Shown: positions 34,723 to 45,104, counted from the first letter of the stretch. The stretch: 64,000 bases of DNA from Elizabethkingia bruuniana (GCF_002024805.1 NZ_CP014337.1:2108001-2172000), one strand, 5' to 3'. A program made the numbers and translations. The notes: a model not told the origin generated them from the sequence alone.

Positions 34723-36696
34723 TTACTGGCTTTTAGATTTCTCTCCACTATTATTCATCACCTCTTTTTCAGCGTGATGTTCTACATTCCCTTTGCTGTT
34801 TACCTCTACCCCTTTCAGGCTTGTCAATCGATGTTCTTTTTCTCCAAAGGTTTCCATATCTCCTTTTACATAATGGGTGAGTTTTCCGGTCACATTGGTC
34901 ATAAAATTGGCTCCAATAGCCATATTCTTCATTGCCCCGACACTCTCATTATGATTCATTGTGATATTATCTACTTTGTTCATTCCAATAGTATTGCTCT
35001 GATTGGCACCTACTGTAGTGGTCATATTCTGTCCTACTGAAATATTGAGGTTTGCTCCGGCATTAAAGTTCATATCTTTTGGAGCGGTTACAGTTATATT
35101 TCCTTTTCCATCCATGAAATAGGTATTACCACTTGGATCGATAATATTGACGCTTCCCTCGGCATCATTCATCAGAACCTTTATTCCACTTCGGGTTTGT
35201 ATAGATTTCAAATGATTGTTAACGCCTCCTCCAAGACCTGTTCCACCATGGAAAATACCGCCCATTACAAAAGGTCTGTCGGGATGATTATGTACAAAAC
35301 CTACCATCACCTGATCTCCCACCTCTGGTATCGCTACATAACCACGATTTTGGGTAATCTGATCCGTACCTCCTGCATCAGGGCTCATCATACGGATAAA
35401 ATTGGTGGTATCACTTTGCTGCCAATCGAACTTGACAGTTACCCTACCCTGACTTTCAGGATCGGTATTTGAGATCACTGTAGCAATCTGTGGTTGGGCT
35501 ATAGGCACTACAAACTCTGGTTTGGGCATATAACCTGTATCGGATGCTATAGCTTCAAAATGTCCCGTATAATGTCCCAAAGTATCTACCTCATGAGTAA
35601 CTTCAGTGACCATAAGTCGTGTAAAATAACTGGTTTGGTTGCTGTCCTGTTTGCGCATCTTAAGATCCGATACACAACCGGGATAAAGAAAAGGTACCGT
35701 TGTTCCTCCGGACACCGTAAAGACTTCTACCGCCTGGCTTCCCGAAGTACTGGTTTGAGAATTCACTACATCCATATCCGTAACTGCCTTTATTGGAGCA
35801 ATACGTAAGGAAGGGGTCGTAAAAATTCCTTTATTCTTCTGATAGGCTTTCTGTGCCAGATCACTTTTATGATTGATGGAGGTTTCTCCGGAAGTTAGCT
35901 TTGTATTGCTACTACTGTTATATCCGTAGTATTCAGGTTTAAGATGTACCGCTTTTAATTCTACATTTACATCGGTTACATTACTACCGTAAGTAAGTTC
36001 TATAGGTTTATTCTGCGGCGGCATATTACCAAAATGAAGCACCTCTCCATCATAATAAAACTGCTCACCATAGGCTTCTGCCATTCTTGCTAAGTAATTG
36101 TAATGAGTCTCATCATACTGAGCACTATATAATATCTGCGAAGATGCTTTGGCATCTACCCGCACATCGTATTTACTACTATCTATACCCTGCTTGATAA
36201 CATTCGTTGCTATAATCCCCATATTAACAGGCTGACCTCCTCCGAAACTTTGGGTATGAGGTGCTGCATCCAACAAAATAGTCGGGCTATAACCTTTTAA
36301 TACAATATTCCCTAAACTATGGCTATCCTGACTAAACCCTACCTGAGTAATAACACCTACAAACACACGCTCCGGACTCGATGCTATATCCTTATACATC
36401 ATTTTAACCGTAAGGCGGTTCCCTAAAAACTGATTCGCCTGGCCTAACTGATGATCCTGTCTTTCACCTAAAGCATCATGAGCAAGAGTGAGCTCAAAAT
36501 AATGATGTCCTTTTGCACTTTGCTTTAATTTAAAATGCTTGTAGTATTTTATGACCTGCCCATCAACTACAATAGAAAGCTTTACAAGCCTGTTTATACC
36601 CGAGTGGTGGTTCTCTTTTATTCCGTCCGCATTATTGTCCGGTGCAAATTTTGGTGGAGAAAAAAATACGTCTTCCGGTTGGCCATTCTTTTTCAT
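34723..36696 (-). CDS. vgrG: VgrG spike protein (TssI)
   Basis: 657 residues. The gp27-like part (about 30-400) is followed by the gp5-type OB fold (GRVTVKFDWQ and DQVMVGFVHNHPDRPFVMG, near 420-500) and a beta-helix with repeated Asn/Gly/Met strands (MNFNAGANLNISVGQNMTTT and on). The spike pierces the target membrane. The C terminus is short and has no fused toxin, so cargo must be non-covalent (the Tle1-like protein and the DUF4280 tip). It is divergent from hcp at 36969. Confidence 0.93.
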   Translation of the reverse strand: MKKNGQPEDVFFSPPKFAPDNNADGIKENHHSGINRLVKLSIVVDGQVIKYYKHFKLKQSAKGHHYFELTLAHDALGERQDHQLGQANQFLGNRLTVKMMYKDIASSPERVFVGVITQVGFSQDSHSLGNIVLKGYSPTILLDAAPHTQSFGGGQPVNMGIIATNVIKQGIDSSKYDVRVDAKASSQILYSAQYDETHYNYLARMAEAYGEQFYYDGEVLHFGNMPPQNKPIELTYGSNVTDVNVELKAVHLKPEYYGYNSSSNTKLTSGETSINHKSDLAQKAYQKNKGIFTTPSLRIAPIKAVTDMDVVNSQTSTSGSQAVEVFTVSGGTTVPFLYPGCVSDLKMRKQDSNQTSYFTRLMVTEVTHEVDTLGHYTGHFEAIASDTGYMPKPEFVVPIAQPQIATVISNTDPESQGRVTVKFDWQQSDTTNFIRMMSPDAGGTDQITQNRGYVAIPEVGDQVMVGFVHNHPDRPFVMGGIFHGGTGLGGGVNNHLKSIQTRSGIKVLMNDAEGSVNIIDPSGNTYFMDGKGNITVTAPKDMNFNAGANLNISVGQNMTTTVGANQSNTIGMNKVDNITMNHNESVGAMKNMAIGANFMTNVTGKLTHYVKGDMETFGEKEHRLTSLKGVEVNSKGNVEHHAEKEVMNNSGEKSKSQ

Positions 36697-36791
36697 ACAT
36701 ATTGGGATTTGAGGGTTTTATATTTTTATATTTTCAATTGAAGAATATACAATTTCGTTACGCACAAAATATACTTCTCCAATGTACTAAA

Positions 36792-36799
36792 CAAATGTA
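36792..36799 (-). promoter_or_regulatory. Possible -7 element of vgrG
   Basis: TACATTTG on the minus strand fits TAnnTTTG but lies 96 bp before the vgrG start. The shared hcp motif (36825-36842) is 25 nt upstream of it, so one regulator site could serve both directions. Confidence 0.4.
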
Positions 36800-36824
36800 C
36801 TTTTTTTGAATATCATATAAAATC

Positions 36825-36842
36825 GTAGAATTACTACAATTT
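36825..36842 (+). promoter_or_regulatory. Shared hcp motif, copy 1
   Basis: GTAGAATTACTACAATTT with the dyad GTAG-N5-CTAC. The same 18 bases, in the same orientation to the gene, precede the second hcp (48986-49003), each time exactly 44 nt before the -7 element. Confidence 0.7.
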
Positions 36843-36886
36843 CAATCTTTTCCGAATTTATTGATTTTCAAATGATAAAAGCCTTA

Positions 36887-36894
36887 TATCTTTG
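36887..36894 (+). promoter_or_regulatory. -7 element of hcp (copy 1)
   Basis: TATCTTTG fits the TAnnTTTG consensus, 74 nt before the ATG. No good TTG at -33 is present, which suits an activator-dependent promoter. Confidence 0.6.
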
Positions 36895-36968
36895 ACTTAA
36901 CAGAAATGGAAGTTTATTATAACACTGAAATCAAAATATAAATCTTTAACTATTAAATACTAGAAATT

Positions 36969-37376
36969 ATGGCTGCTAACAATTCAAGAGCTCTTCTAAA
37001 ATTCAACAACGGTACTGACCAAAAAGTATTAAAACTTAACTACAGCGTAGCACGTTCTACTGACGTTTCAGGTAGAGTTGCTTCTGATCCTTCTAATGCG
37101 ATTATCAAAATCACTGTAGAAGCGACTGAAAAATCTGACATCATCGAATCTCTATTGAATGGTAAATACAAACCAACTTCTGGTGAAGTTACATTCAACA
37201 AGTCTCATGAAGAAGGAACTCTTATCAAGCTTAACTGGGAAAACGGATATGTAATCCAGCACGAAGTTGACTTTGACGCTATCGACAGCAACAATATGCT
37301 GGTGAGCTTCGTTATCAGCGCTGAGAAAATCACTTATGGTGGTGGTGCTTACGATGGTATCTGGCCTGTTAACTAA
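36969..37376 (+). CDS. hcp: Hcp/TssD tube protein, copy 1
   Basis: 135 residues of the Bacteroidota TssD family: beta-rich with the KLNYSVARSTDVSGR start and the GYVIQHEVDF and YGGGAYDGIWP end. It stacks as hexamers to form the expelled tube. It is the only plus-strand gene in the T6SS region, divergent from vgrG. It is highly similar to the second copy (48488-48895), roughly three quarters identical by eye. Confidence 0.93.
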   Translation: MAANNSRALLKFNNGTDQKVLKLNYSVARSTDVSGRVASDPSNAIIKITVEATEKSDIIESLLNGKYKPTSGEVTFNKSHEEGTLIKLNWENGYVIQHEVDFDAIDSNNMLVSFVISAEKITYGGGAYDGIWPVN

Positions 37377-37402
37377 GATTATCTTAAGTAAAAACAAAAA
37401 TC

Positions 37403-37429
37403 AGCGGAACCAAGGTTCCGCTTTTTTTA
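37403..37429. terminator. Terminator between hcp and tssH
   Basis: A perfect 9-bp stem AGCGGAACC / GGTTCCGCT with a 2-nt centre, followed by seven T on the plus strand. The tssH stop overlaps its end, so it also serves the convergent tssH transcript. Confidence 0.88.
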
Positions 37430-39919
37430 TATATGGTCTTTTATTTCCCAGTTTAATGTTTCAGATTCTGTGGACCAGTCAACTTTAATGATCTGACCTG
37501 CCTTCACCTCTTCCCGCACAATCTTTTTAGAGATTGGGCGCGCAAGCTGGGTACGAATTACACCCGAAATCTGTCTGGCTCCGTATCTGCTGCTAAAACC
37601 ATTAACAGCTAAGTGATGCACTGCAGCATCCGAAATTTCAAACTCAATCCCCAGTCTGGTAAGAGACTGAATCAGGGATTTTAACTGAATTCTGAATATA
37701 CGTTCTGCTACGTTTTCTGTAATTGGTGCAAAAGGAATAATCTCGGTAATACGTGCTAAAAATTCCGGACGGAATTTCCCTGAATCCGACATAATCTGCA
37801 TAAGCGTTTTAGATTCCGGCGTTATACCTTCTTCAAATTTTCTTACAATTTCTTCACTACCAATATTCGAAGTAAAGAGAATCAATGCATTACTAAAATC
37901 ACCCTCTTTTCCTAATTTATCATGGACTTTTCCCTCATCCATTATCTGAAGGAATACATCAAACACAGATTGGTGAGCTTTTTCTATCTCGTCAAATAAT
38001 ACTACGGTATATGGCTGTTGTCTGATTTTGTTTACCAGCATTCCGCCTTCTTCGTAACCAACATAGCCCGGAGGCGCTCCGTATAATAATGCTGCAGAAT
38101 GTTCTTCTTTAAATTCTGACATATCAAAACGAACCATTGCTTTTTCGTCATTAAAAAGAAGCTCGGCAATGGATTTAGCCAACTCAGTCTTTCCGGTACC
38201 CGTAGGACCTAATAAGAAGAATGAACCAATAGGCTGTCCTGGTTTATTAAGACCACTTCTGTTCTCAACAATAGCATCTGATAATATCTTTAGTGCATGA
38301 TCCTGCCCTACCACTCTTTTTAGGAGTAAGGATTCCATATTGATTAACTTTTCTTTCTCCTGAGCCTGTATTTTTCCAATTGGGATTCCGGTTTTAGCTG
38401 CCATTACAGCAGCCAGCTCAAGTTTACCTACCTTCTCTCGTTTTACTCCTGCATGCTGCTGAAGCTCTGTATAAGTATCATCGATAATTTTCTTTACCTC
38501 CTCCACATTCATGGAACTGTCTACCTGATGCTGTTCGGATAAAGAGCCCCATAAAATAGGACTTAGCCTGTCCTGTAATAGCCTGTAATGCCAAACTAAT
38601 TCGTCCAATAAGTCTTTGTCATCTAAGTACTCTTGTTTCAAAAGGTGATCATATTCTTCTTTCCATTTTGCAAGTTCATTTTCAGAAAGCTCATCAAGCA
38701 TCTTGATTGCAGCCATTGTTCTGTCCAATAAATCTATAGCTGCATCCGGCAGTTTTTTACCTTTTGCGTATCTCTTGGAAAGACGTACACATTCAGCAAG
38801 TGCAGACTTTTCAACCTCAACTTTATGATGATCTTTGTACCCGTCTAATAATACTTCGATCATTTTGACACAGGTAGTATCATCCGGTTCTTCCACTAAT
38901 AAAACCTCAAAACGCCTGTTGAAGGCTCTTTCAGGCTCAATAATCTTACGGTATTCCTCCTGAGTTGTAGCTCCTATCACGGTAATTTCTCCTCTGGCAA
39001 GTTCCGGCTTTAGCAAATTGGCTACGTTTCCGGCGCTGCCTCTGCTGTCTAAAAGAGCATGAATTTCATCAATAAATAAAACTGCTTTATCTATTTTCTT
39101 ACATTCATTAATTACTTTTTTTAGTCGGTCTTCTATTTCACCTTTATAAGAAGTTCCTGCCAGTAATGCTCCGGTATCCAACTCCAAAAGTGTTGCATTT
39201 TTTAATAATTCCGGTACATTACCTTTATTAATTTCCTGAGCAAATCCTTCTATCAAAGCCGTTTTACCAACCCCTGGTTCTCCCACAATAATCACATTGG
39301 GTTTACTTCTTCGGCAAAGAATTTCTATAAGAGTTCTTAATTCTTTATCCCTGCCCATTATATCATCCAGCTTTCCCTGTGCAGCATCCAGTGTTTTGTC
39401 AATACAATAGCTGTTTATAGAAGGAAAAGATTGTTTTTCGTAGGAAGGAGAACTCAGTATATCATCCCCATTCTCCTGAGTATTTACTTTATTGCCACGA
39501 TAATGATTTAATATTTCATGTTCCCGAAGTGGAAGCGATTTTAGTTCCTGCGAATCATATACAACATGCGGCTTTACAATACTGGCTAAAACACAAACCG
39601 GAGTAACCTCATCCAGTCCTAGCTTTATGCGGATATCATCAGCCTGAGACAAAATCTCGTTTACATGATCTGCTGCTTCAACTTCTTGTGGCAAATGAGC
39701 CGTTTTGGGATAATCTTCGATACGGACATCTGCCCAATCGTATAAATACCCCGGATCTTTTTCTATACTTTGTAAAAATTCGCGAAGTCCTATATCCTGA
39801 TGCACAGAAGCCTGCAATAGATGCGGAGCTCCATAGGTAGAATTATAATTTTCCCTGGCAATAGACTGGGCTATATGAAATAACTGTTTAACAGTTTCAT
39901 TTGAAATTAATACACTCAT
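37427..39919 (-). CDS. tssH: TssH (ClpV-type) sheath-recycling AAA+ ATPase
   Basis: 830 residues. ClpB/ClpV architecture: an N-domain (about 1-150), first AAA+ with Walker A GEPGVGKT (213-220), a short middle coiled coil (about 400-450), and second AAA+ with Walker A GPTGTGKT (near 560) and Walker B VLFDEIE. It unfolds contracted TssB/C sheath for reuse. It is the last gene of the core operon. Confidence 0.93.
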   Translation of the reverse strand: MSVLISNETVKQLFHIAQSIARENYNSTYGAPHLLQASVHQDIGLREFLQSIEKDPGYLYDWADVRIEDYPKTAHLPQEVEAADHVNEILSQADDIRIKLGLDEVTPVCVLASIVKPHVVYDSQELKSLPLREHEILNHYRGNKVNTQENGDDILSSPSYEKQSFPSINSYCIDKTLDAAQGKLDDIMGRDKELRTLIEILCRRSKPNVIIVGEPGVGKTALIEGFAQEINKGNVPELLKNATLLELDTGALLAGTSYKGEIEDRLKKVINECKKIDKAVLFIDEIHALLDSRGSAGNVANLLKPELARGEITVIGATTQEEYRKIIEPERAFNRRFEVLLVEEPDDTTCVKMIEVLLDGYKDHHKVEVEKSALAECVRLSKRYAKGKKLPDAAIDLLDRTMAAIKMLDELSENELAKWKEEYDHLLKQEYLDDKDLLDELVWHYRLLQDRLSPILWGSLSEQHQVDSSMNVEEVKKIIDDTYTELQQHAGVKREKVGKLELAAVMAAKTGIPIGKIQAQEKEKLINMESLLLKRVVGQDHALKILSDAIVENRSGLNKPGQPIGSFFLLGPTGTGKTELAKSIAELLFNDEKAMVRFDMSEFKEEHSAALLYGAPPGYVGYEEGGMLVNKIRQQPYTVVLFDEIEKAHQSVFDVFLQIMDEGKVHDKLGKEGDFSNALILFTSNIGSEEIVRKFEEGITPESKTLMQIMSDSGKFRPEFLARITEIIPFAPITENVAERIFRIQLKSLIQSLTRLGIEFEISDAAVHHLAVNGFSSRYGARQISGVIRTQLARPISKKIVREEVKAGQIIKVDWSTESETLNWEIKDHI

Positions 39920-40042
39920 TTATATTTTATTGATTTGATGTGGTGTGTCTTCCAATTCAAGATATTTCTTACATTGGAAAAAAGAGAGGAACCTCATGTT
40001 TTATTATGAAATCCCTCTTCAATATTATAATTTTTCAGCTAT

Positions 40043-41407
40043 TTATTCCTGCGTATATTGAGCATCCCACTCATTACCATCATCTCCTTTATGACCATCC
40101 AGCTTAATCACGAAGCTCTTAGTCGGGAAATAAGGTGTCAAGCGAATATCCAACCATACACGGTCTTTATTTACTTTATCCTGCTCGAATCTTACGATTT
40201 TAAAGTTTTCAATAAGCTTATCTGCTCCTTTAATACCATCTAAGAAAGAAACAATCTGCTTACGAAGGTCATCTTCATTTCTTGGTGTCCAGTTTTCAAA
40301 AGCTCTTCTGTTTAAGAAGTCTAAAAGTACTTTCGTTACATAGTCGAATACTCTTACAACCGAATATGTCTGAAGTCCGATATTATCTCCTGTAAACAAT
40401 GTCTTAGCAGAGAAAGCCATAATCTTTCCATACTCATTCACCATAGGAACCAGTCCCATTTTTTCTAACTGAGAGATCTCACTTTTCTTCAAATCGAATT
40501 TAACAGCGTCAACCTCATTGATATTACCGTGCTTTTTACCGGCAGCTACCTGAGACATTAGTGTTCTGTGGATTTTACCTGCAAGGGAGGTAGATGGCGG
40601 AAGATCTACGTTCTCTTCTTCTCCTACTTCTTCAGCTTTTCCTCTGCCGACAAGCCAGTTACATGTCATAATAACATTGCTTCTGTGAAGCTCTCCACCG
40701 GTAAGGTTAGCCGAATGGAAAAGGTCTACTACATCATCTGGTTTATCTAAATTGGCAAAGTCAGTTACCATCATGACTTTATTTTCATTACAGATTTTAG
40801 CCCATTTCTCAACTACTTTATTTGACCCCAGATATCCCGGAACTGCCAAAATAGAATAGTTATCTCTCAGGTCTAATCTATCATAGTTTTGTTTAAACTC
40901 ATCTGCAATAGCATCGATAAATAAAGGATTATCCAGATCCTTCATCTGCTCTAATGAAGCATTTACAATGCTTACATTGTCTACTTTATCCAGCTCTGTA
41001 TTTTTATAAAATTGTGCTACGGTACGGTAAGACGTTTCAAGGTCTCTTACAGAATCCAAAGCGTTTTTAAGATTATGCTTTAGATTATGCTCGGCAGTAT
41101 TTGCCTTATTTTTAGCAGATTCAGCCATTTTTTCAGCCGAAGATTCTCCTTCTAAAAGGCTCACCCAAAGATTGATTTTTTGTAATAAATCTTTTCTTTC
41201 TTTGTCTTTATTTTCATCATTTAAGAAAATCTCTTTTCTGGCCTTTCTTGTAGGGTTCATATTAGCAATGCCGTCAATAACGGTTTCTACAAATCCAAAT
41301 CCGCCTACTTTATTCAATTCATTTAGCGGATTACTCTTTGCTCCGGAATGTTGCTGTTGCTGCTGTTGACCTTCCTGCTGTGGTGCCGCCTGTGGTTTAT
41401 TTTCCAT
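40043..41407 (-). CDS. tssC: TssC sheath large subunit
   Basis: 454 residues of the Bacteroidota TssC family. It has the conserved YSILAVPGYLGSNKVVEKW, FENWTPRNEDDLRKQI and WLDIRLTPYFPTKSFVIKL stretches. The first 22 residues form a Gln-rich tail (a run of six Gln), probably disordered. With TssB it builds the contractile sheath. It is 27 bp after tssB. Confidence 0.92.
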   Translation of the reverse strand: MENKPQAAPQQEGQQQQQQHSGAKSNPLNELNKVGGFGFVETVIDGIANMNPTRKARKEIFLNDENKDKERKDLLQKINLWVSLLEGESSAEKMAESAKNKANTAEHNLKHNLKNALDSVRDLETSYRTVAQFYKNTELDKVDNVSIVNASLEQMKDLDNPLFIDAIADEFKQNYDRLDLRDNYSILAVPGYLGSNKVVEKWAKICNENKVMMVTDFANLDKPDDVVDLFHSANLTGGELHRSNVIMTCNWLVGRGKAEEVGEEENVDLPPSTSLAGKIHRTLMSQVAAGKKHGNINEVDAVKFDLKKSEISQLEKMGLVPMVNEYGKIMAFSAKTLFTGDNIGLQTYSVVRVFDYVTKVLLDFLNRRAFENWTPRNEDDLRKQIVSFLDGIKGADKLIENFKIVRFEQDKVNKDRVWLDIRLTPYFPTKSFVIKLDGHKGDDGNEWDAQYTQE

Positions 41408-41434
41408 AATTATGTTATTTGATTTGATGAAAGA

Positions 41435-41977
41435 CTATTTTTCAAGTTCTTTTGCTACTTCCTTTAAAACTTCTACAAAAGCTGCTTTTGTCTGCTCATT
41501 CTCCAGCATATTGCGAAGAATCTTATTATTCTTCAGCTGACGCAGGATCTTATTATACTGCTCTTGTTCAATACTAAGTTGTTGTAGGTACTGAGAATTC
41601 TGGGTCAAACTTTTAGGGGTAAAATCTCCTAAAGTCTGAAAACGAAATTCTTCATCAACAAATGATCCGTCTTCTTTTTCGTGCTGCACGGAAACAGAAG
41701 GCTGAAAATGTCTGAAAATATCCTCTATTGTTTTTAATCCTCTTACAACCTCAGGAACCATAGATTCATCTGAAGTTAACTGACTCACTAACAGGGATCT
41801 GTTCTCCTGTATCTCTTGAATTGCTTCATTGGCATCTACTTTAATCTCATTTCCGCCGACACCGTAATTATACATTGCCATATTTGATGTTTTTTTATTT
41901 TTAATTGTTATTTTATCATCTTGTTTTTCAAAGAGATTACTGAACAACTTCTTAAAGTTAGAAAAAAAATTAGACAT
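41435..41977 (-). CDS. tssB: TssB sheath small subunit
   Basis: 180 residues in the longest form. A second ATG at 41881 (MAMYNYGVGG) gives 148 residues and matches the family start better. The first 32 residues of the long form are basic and unlike the family. Neither start has a clear ribosome-binding site, as is usual in Bacteroidota. It pairs with TssC (conserved ERFxTL-like EFRFQTLGDFTPKS). Confidence 0.88.
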   Translation of the reverse strand: MSNFFSNFKKLFSNLFEKQDDKITIKNKKTSNMAMYNYGVGGNEIKVDANEAIQEIQENRSLLVSQLTSDESMVPEVVRGLKTIEDIFRHFQPSVSVQHEKEDGSFVDEEFRFQTLGDFTPKSLTQNSQYLQQLSIEQEQYNKILRQLKNNKILRNMLENEQTKAAFVEVLKEVAKELEK

Positions 41978-42030
41978 GTTTTATTAAAAGTTTTTCTAAA
42001 ACAAAAGAACGTAATCCCCTATTTATTATT

Positions 42031-43176
42031 TTAATCCAGTACACTCCATCCTGTTTTAGGATCGGTATTCGATTTTATTTCTTGTTCGGTTACAATAATA
42101 TTTTCTTTTCTCTGACCGATATAATCCAACTCGCTTAGCTTTCCGAAAACAGTTTCCAGACAGTTTAAAAGCGACTGAATATTCCTTAGGTATTCTCCAC
42201 AGTTGTAATGGTCGTAATTGATTTCGGATACTGTAGTAATCTGACCCAAGAAAGTATGCGGTGCAATTTCACTCCACTCCAGACTGTAGTTCAGCATTTC
42301 TTCTAATTCAGCATTCGGAATCATCTGTGTAGCATTGTATAAATGCAAAGCTGTTTTCGAAAAAATATCAATAAGATAAATCGGAGGCTGCTCCGGTACC
42401 AAGTTCTTAAAACTGAAATAATTATCTGCCAAAGCATTGATAAGTTTTGTACAAAGTGCTCTTACATTATTGGCTAATGCCGTATTCTGATCTTTATGTG
42501 AAGATTTCTGAATAATCTTAAATGCATACTGCTGAAGATTGGATACTGATCTTACATAACTCTGATAATAATCTACCAATCTCTGATGACTCTGAAGCGA
42601 GGTGGATGGCGGAATAAAGCTGCTGTCGATCTGAGCAAAATTGGCTCTGAAGTTAACTTTTCCAAGCACTATATAATTTCCACCGGCCAGATTATTATTC
42701 AGTGCTGCTACATCTACCATTTCTATATTATAGTTTGGCATGGAATAAGGATGACGCGGTGGTATTTCCTCTGGATCGATTTCGCCAAAAGGAACTTTGT
42801 TAAACGGATTTACAGAAATAAGAATATAGTAATCACCATCAATACTATCTTCAGTAGCGCTAAGATTTTTAGCCAGACTTCTGATATTCATATTGAAATC
42901 CTTTATTTCAATTCTGTAACCGGCCAGAGTTATTGCATTGCAATTTTTAATAACCAGCTGGGCATCATTGGTTGCCGTGCTGTAAATCTCGAAAACAGTT
43001 TTCTCGGAAAATTGCCCTGCCATAGGCAGTAATCCATAATTGAAATTATTAATCTGTAAGGAATTAGAATCCCTTATACTATCTATAATGAAATTATCCT
43101 GCTCATTAAGGTGCATTTGGGAAACCTTCATCCCATCCACCCAATTGATGGCATTGTGTTTAATTGGTTGTATCAT
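42031..43176 (-). CDS. tssK: TssK baseplate protein
   Basis: 381 residues. The start NWVDGMKVSQMHLNEQDNF and later LQSHQRLVDYYQSYVRSV are the TssK signatures, though the family is short in T6SSiii. It links the baseplate to the membrane complex. It lies between tssN and tssB. Confidence 0.9.
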   Translation of the reverse strand: MIQPIKHNAINWVDGMKVSQMHLNEQDNFIIDSIRDSNSLQINNFNYGLLPMAGQFSEKTVFEIYSTATNDAQLVIKNCNAITLAGYRIEIKDFNMNIRSLAKNLSATEDSIDGDYYILISVNPFNKVPFGEIDPEEIPPRHPYSMPNYNIEMVDVAALNNNLAGGNYIVLGKVNFRANFAQIDSSFIPPSTSLQSHQRLVDYYQSYVRSVSNLQQYAFKIIQKSSHKDQNTALANNVRALCTKLINALADNYFSFKNLVPEQPPIYLIDIFSKTALHLYNATQMIPNAELEEMLNYSLEWSEIAPHTFLGQITTVSEINYDHYNCGEYLRNIQSLLNCLETVFGKLSELDYIGQRKENIIVTEQEIKSNTDPKTGWSVLD

Positions 43177-43184
43177 TGGTGCTG

Positions 43185-44105
43185 TTATTTAGCTTCACTT
43201 ATTACTAATTTTTCCTTTTCGCCTTCCTCCTGGTGTTGTATTACTCTTTTACATATAACGACCTGGTTTTCGGATATCTTATTCGAAGAAATATCTTTTT
43301 CAAAATCAATATATTTTCTGGAGCTGAAGAAAGATTTCTTGATATAGAAAATCCAGTAATAGGAATTGTTATTGTAATCCGTTAATTGGATTTTAGAATT
43401 AGGATTTTTGTGGTTATAATCGTCCACTACTCTAAAGAACCATTCTCCATAAGTAATGCCTGTAGGCAATGTTTTAGCTTTTATTCTGAAACGCTGTTGA
43501 TCTTCCAAATTCTTACTCAGCTCTACGTTGAGTACCATTAGCTTATCAAAGTCCACCCCCTGGAAATTGAAGGGCTTTTCGTCCGGGTTATATCTCCATG
43601 TTTTATAGATGTCAAAAGGAATACTGATAAAGGAAATATAGCAGTAATAGAAAAGTAACGGAATAACAAAAGAGACCATACTCGTTGCCGCCATAAACGG
43701 ATTTCCAAGTCCTGTACTAATCCATTTAAAAATTAATACAAAAAGATAACCTCCAAAGGCTATACAGGTAATACTGAGAACACAGTCGAAAATTATGCTT
43801 CTTGTTGTAGAAGTAAAATGTTTCCTGAAATAATGATGTAATAAATTAACATGCAAAATACCCAGTCCCAGAAATACAGCCTGAGCGCCTAAATACCAGT
43901 AAGGATTAAAAAGATTACCGGTAAATCCGAAAAAACCGGGGATTGCCAGAATAAGTCCCCCCAACAGTACATAAACAATAATATGTTTTAGTTTAATTGC
44001 AGGAGTATTCTTCCTTATAATGCCCATTATAAACATCATAATAACAGCAAACAGCGGCATCAAAATATACCTTAAAAAAACACCTTTGATAGAGGTTAAC
44101 TCCAT
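43185..44105 (-). CDS. tssN: TssN, T6SSiii membrane protein
   Basis: 306 residues from the ATG at 44105; the longer frame starts with TTG. Five transmembrane helices in the first 170 residues and a soluble C-terminal half (RIKAKTLPTGITYGEWFFRV). It belongs to the T6SSiii-specific set (TssN to TssR) that replaces TssJLM. It is 8 bp before tssK. Confidence 0.88.
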   Translation of the reverse strand: MELTSIKGVFLRYILMPLFAVIMMFIMGIIRKNTPAIKLKHIIVYVLLGGLILAIPGFFGFTGNLFNPYWYLGAQAVFLGLGILHVNLLHHYFRKHFTSTTRSIIFDCVLSITCIAFGGYLFVLIFKWISTGLGNPFMAATSMVSFVIPLLFYYCYISFISIPFDIYKTWRYNPDEKPFNFQGVDFDKLMVLNVELSKNLEDQQRFRIKAKTLPTGITYGEWFFRVVDDYNHKNPNSKIQLTDYNNNSYYWIFYIKKSFFSSRKYIDFEKDISSNKISENQVVICKRVIQHQEEGEKEKLVISEAK

Positions 44106-44159
44106 AATAAACAATAATTTTCTTTTATATACATAGTAAATGTAACACTTTTCTCTGAG

Positions 44160-45104
44160 CTATAAAAAGGTTGAATAGCCCAGTCTATTTAATTCATTAT
44201 CAACACTTAAAACAAACGACTCATCTTTTTTTTCTGTAATGAAATTTTCAAATATTTTTACCGAAACCGGAGTGAAAAAATCATACAATTCTCTAAGCAA
44301 TTCCCTAAAGGAGCTTCCCGGAATGTAACGGTGTATTTCATCATAGGGAATCGTCCCTATATTAATCATCCAATTGCGGTCTCCGTCCATATGCTTCCCA
44401 GTAGGAATAAACGTAACTCCCAAACGGGCATTGCCTAGTGCTGTTACGCCTTCTTTATCATCTTGTTCTTCCACAATATTGGCTAAAAAACTAATATTGA
44501 CAGGAACATTCAGAAATGCACTTAAAAATTTCTCAATCCAGTTTTTATTTCCTCTTACCTCATGAATAAACGGCAGAATATGTACTAGTATTTTAGCGGA
44601 CTTCAGGTCTATCTTTCTTAGTACAGGCCATAATTCACATGCAAATTCTAAAAGCGCATTAGTTTTGTTTTCTGCATCAAATTCTGATTCCTTAAGCAGC
44701 GCGCTTACATGGGTGTAAAAGAACTCTAATTCGAAAGGCTGGAAGAATTTCCGGGCATCTTCTTCAACGGCTTTTTGCTTTCTTATTTCCCGTACAACAC
44801 TATCTATATTCGTACTGGATGCCCCCAATGAAGGCGGGTGAAAAACGCCCTCTGGCAAATAATCGTATATACCTTCCCTATAGGTTTCTATTATTATATT
44901 TTCTTCATCCAGATCATAGGAAGACGTAGTAATACCTTTAATATCTTTTAAATAAGCTCTGTCATTAAGGCCTATACGTTTAATGTAAATATCAGCTTCC
45001 GCATCGTAATATTTAAGAATATTTGCCGCAACAGCTTCTACCCTGAAATCTGTTTGTAACTGGTTGTATTTTCTGTCCGTAAATGAGCCTTCACCATTTA
45101 GCAT
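44160..45104 (-). CDS. tssG: TssG-like baseplate subunit
   Basis: 314 residues. Helical, with the LEFFYTHVS-type segment and the C-terminal IPGSSFRELLRELYDFFTPV stretch, as in T6SSiii TssG. It should pair with TssF as a baseplate wedge. It is encoded directly behind tssF. Confidence 0.8.
   Translation of the reverse strand: MLNGEGSFTDRKYNQLQTDFRVEAVAANILKYYDAEADIYIKRIGLNDRAYLKDIKGITTSSYDLDEENIIIETYREGIYDYLPEGVFHPPSLGASSTNIDSVVREIRKQKAVEEDARKFFQPFELEFFYTHVSALLKESEFDAENKTNALLEFACELWPVLRKIDLKSAKILVHILPFIHEVRGNKNWIEKFLSAFLNVPVNISFLANIVEEQDDKEGVTALGNARLGVTFIPTGKHMDGDRNWMINIGTIPYDEIHRYIPGSSFRELLRELYDFFTPVSVKIFENFITEKKDESFVLSVDNELNRLGYSTFL

Noticed and set aside
35000-36000. Fused toxin domain at the VgrG C terminus
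   Set aside because: The protein ends shortly after the beta-helix with a short charged tail, too short for an enzyme domain.
42586-43032. 148-codon open frame on the plus strand
   Set aside because: Antisense to tssK, no domain.
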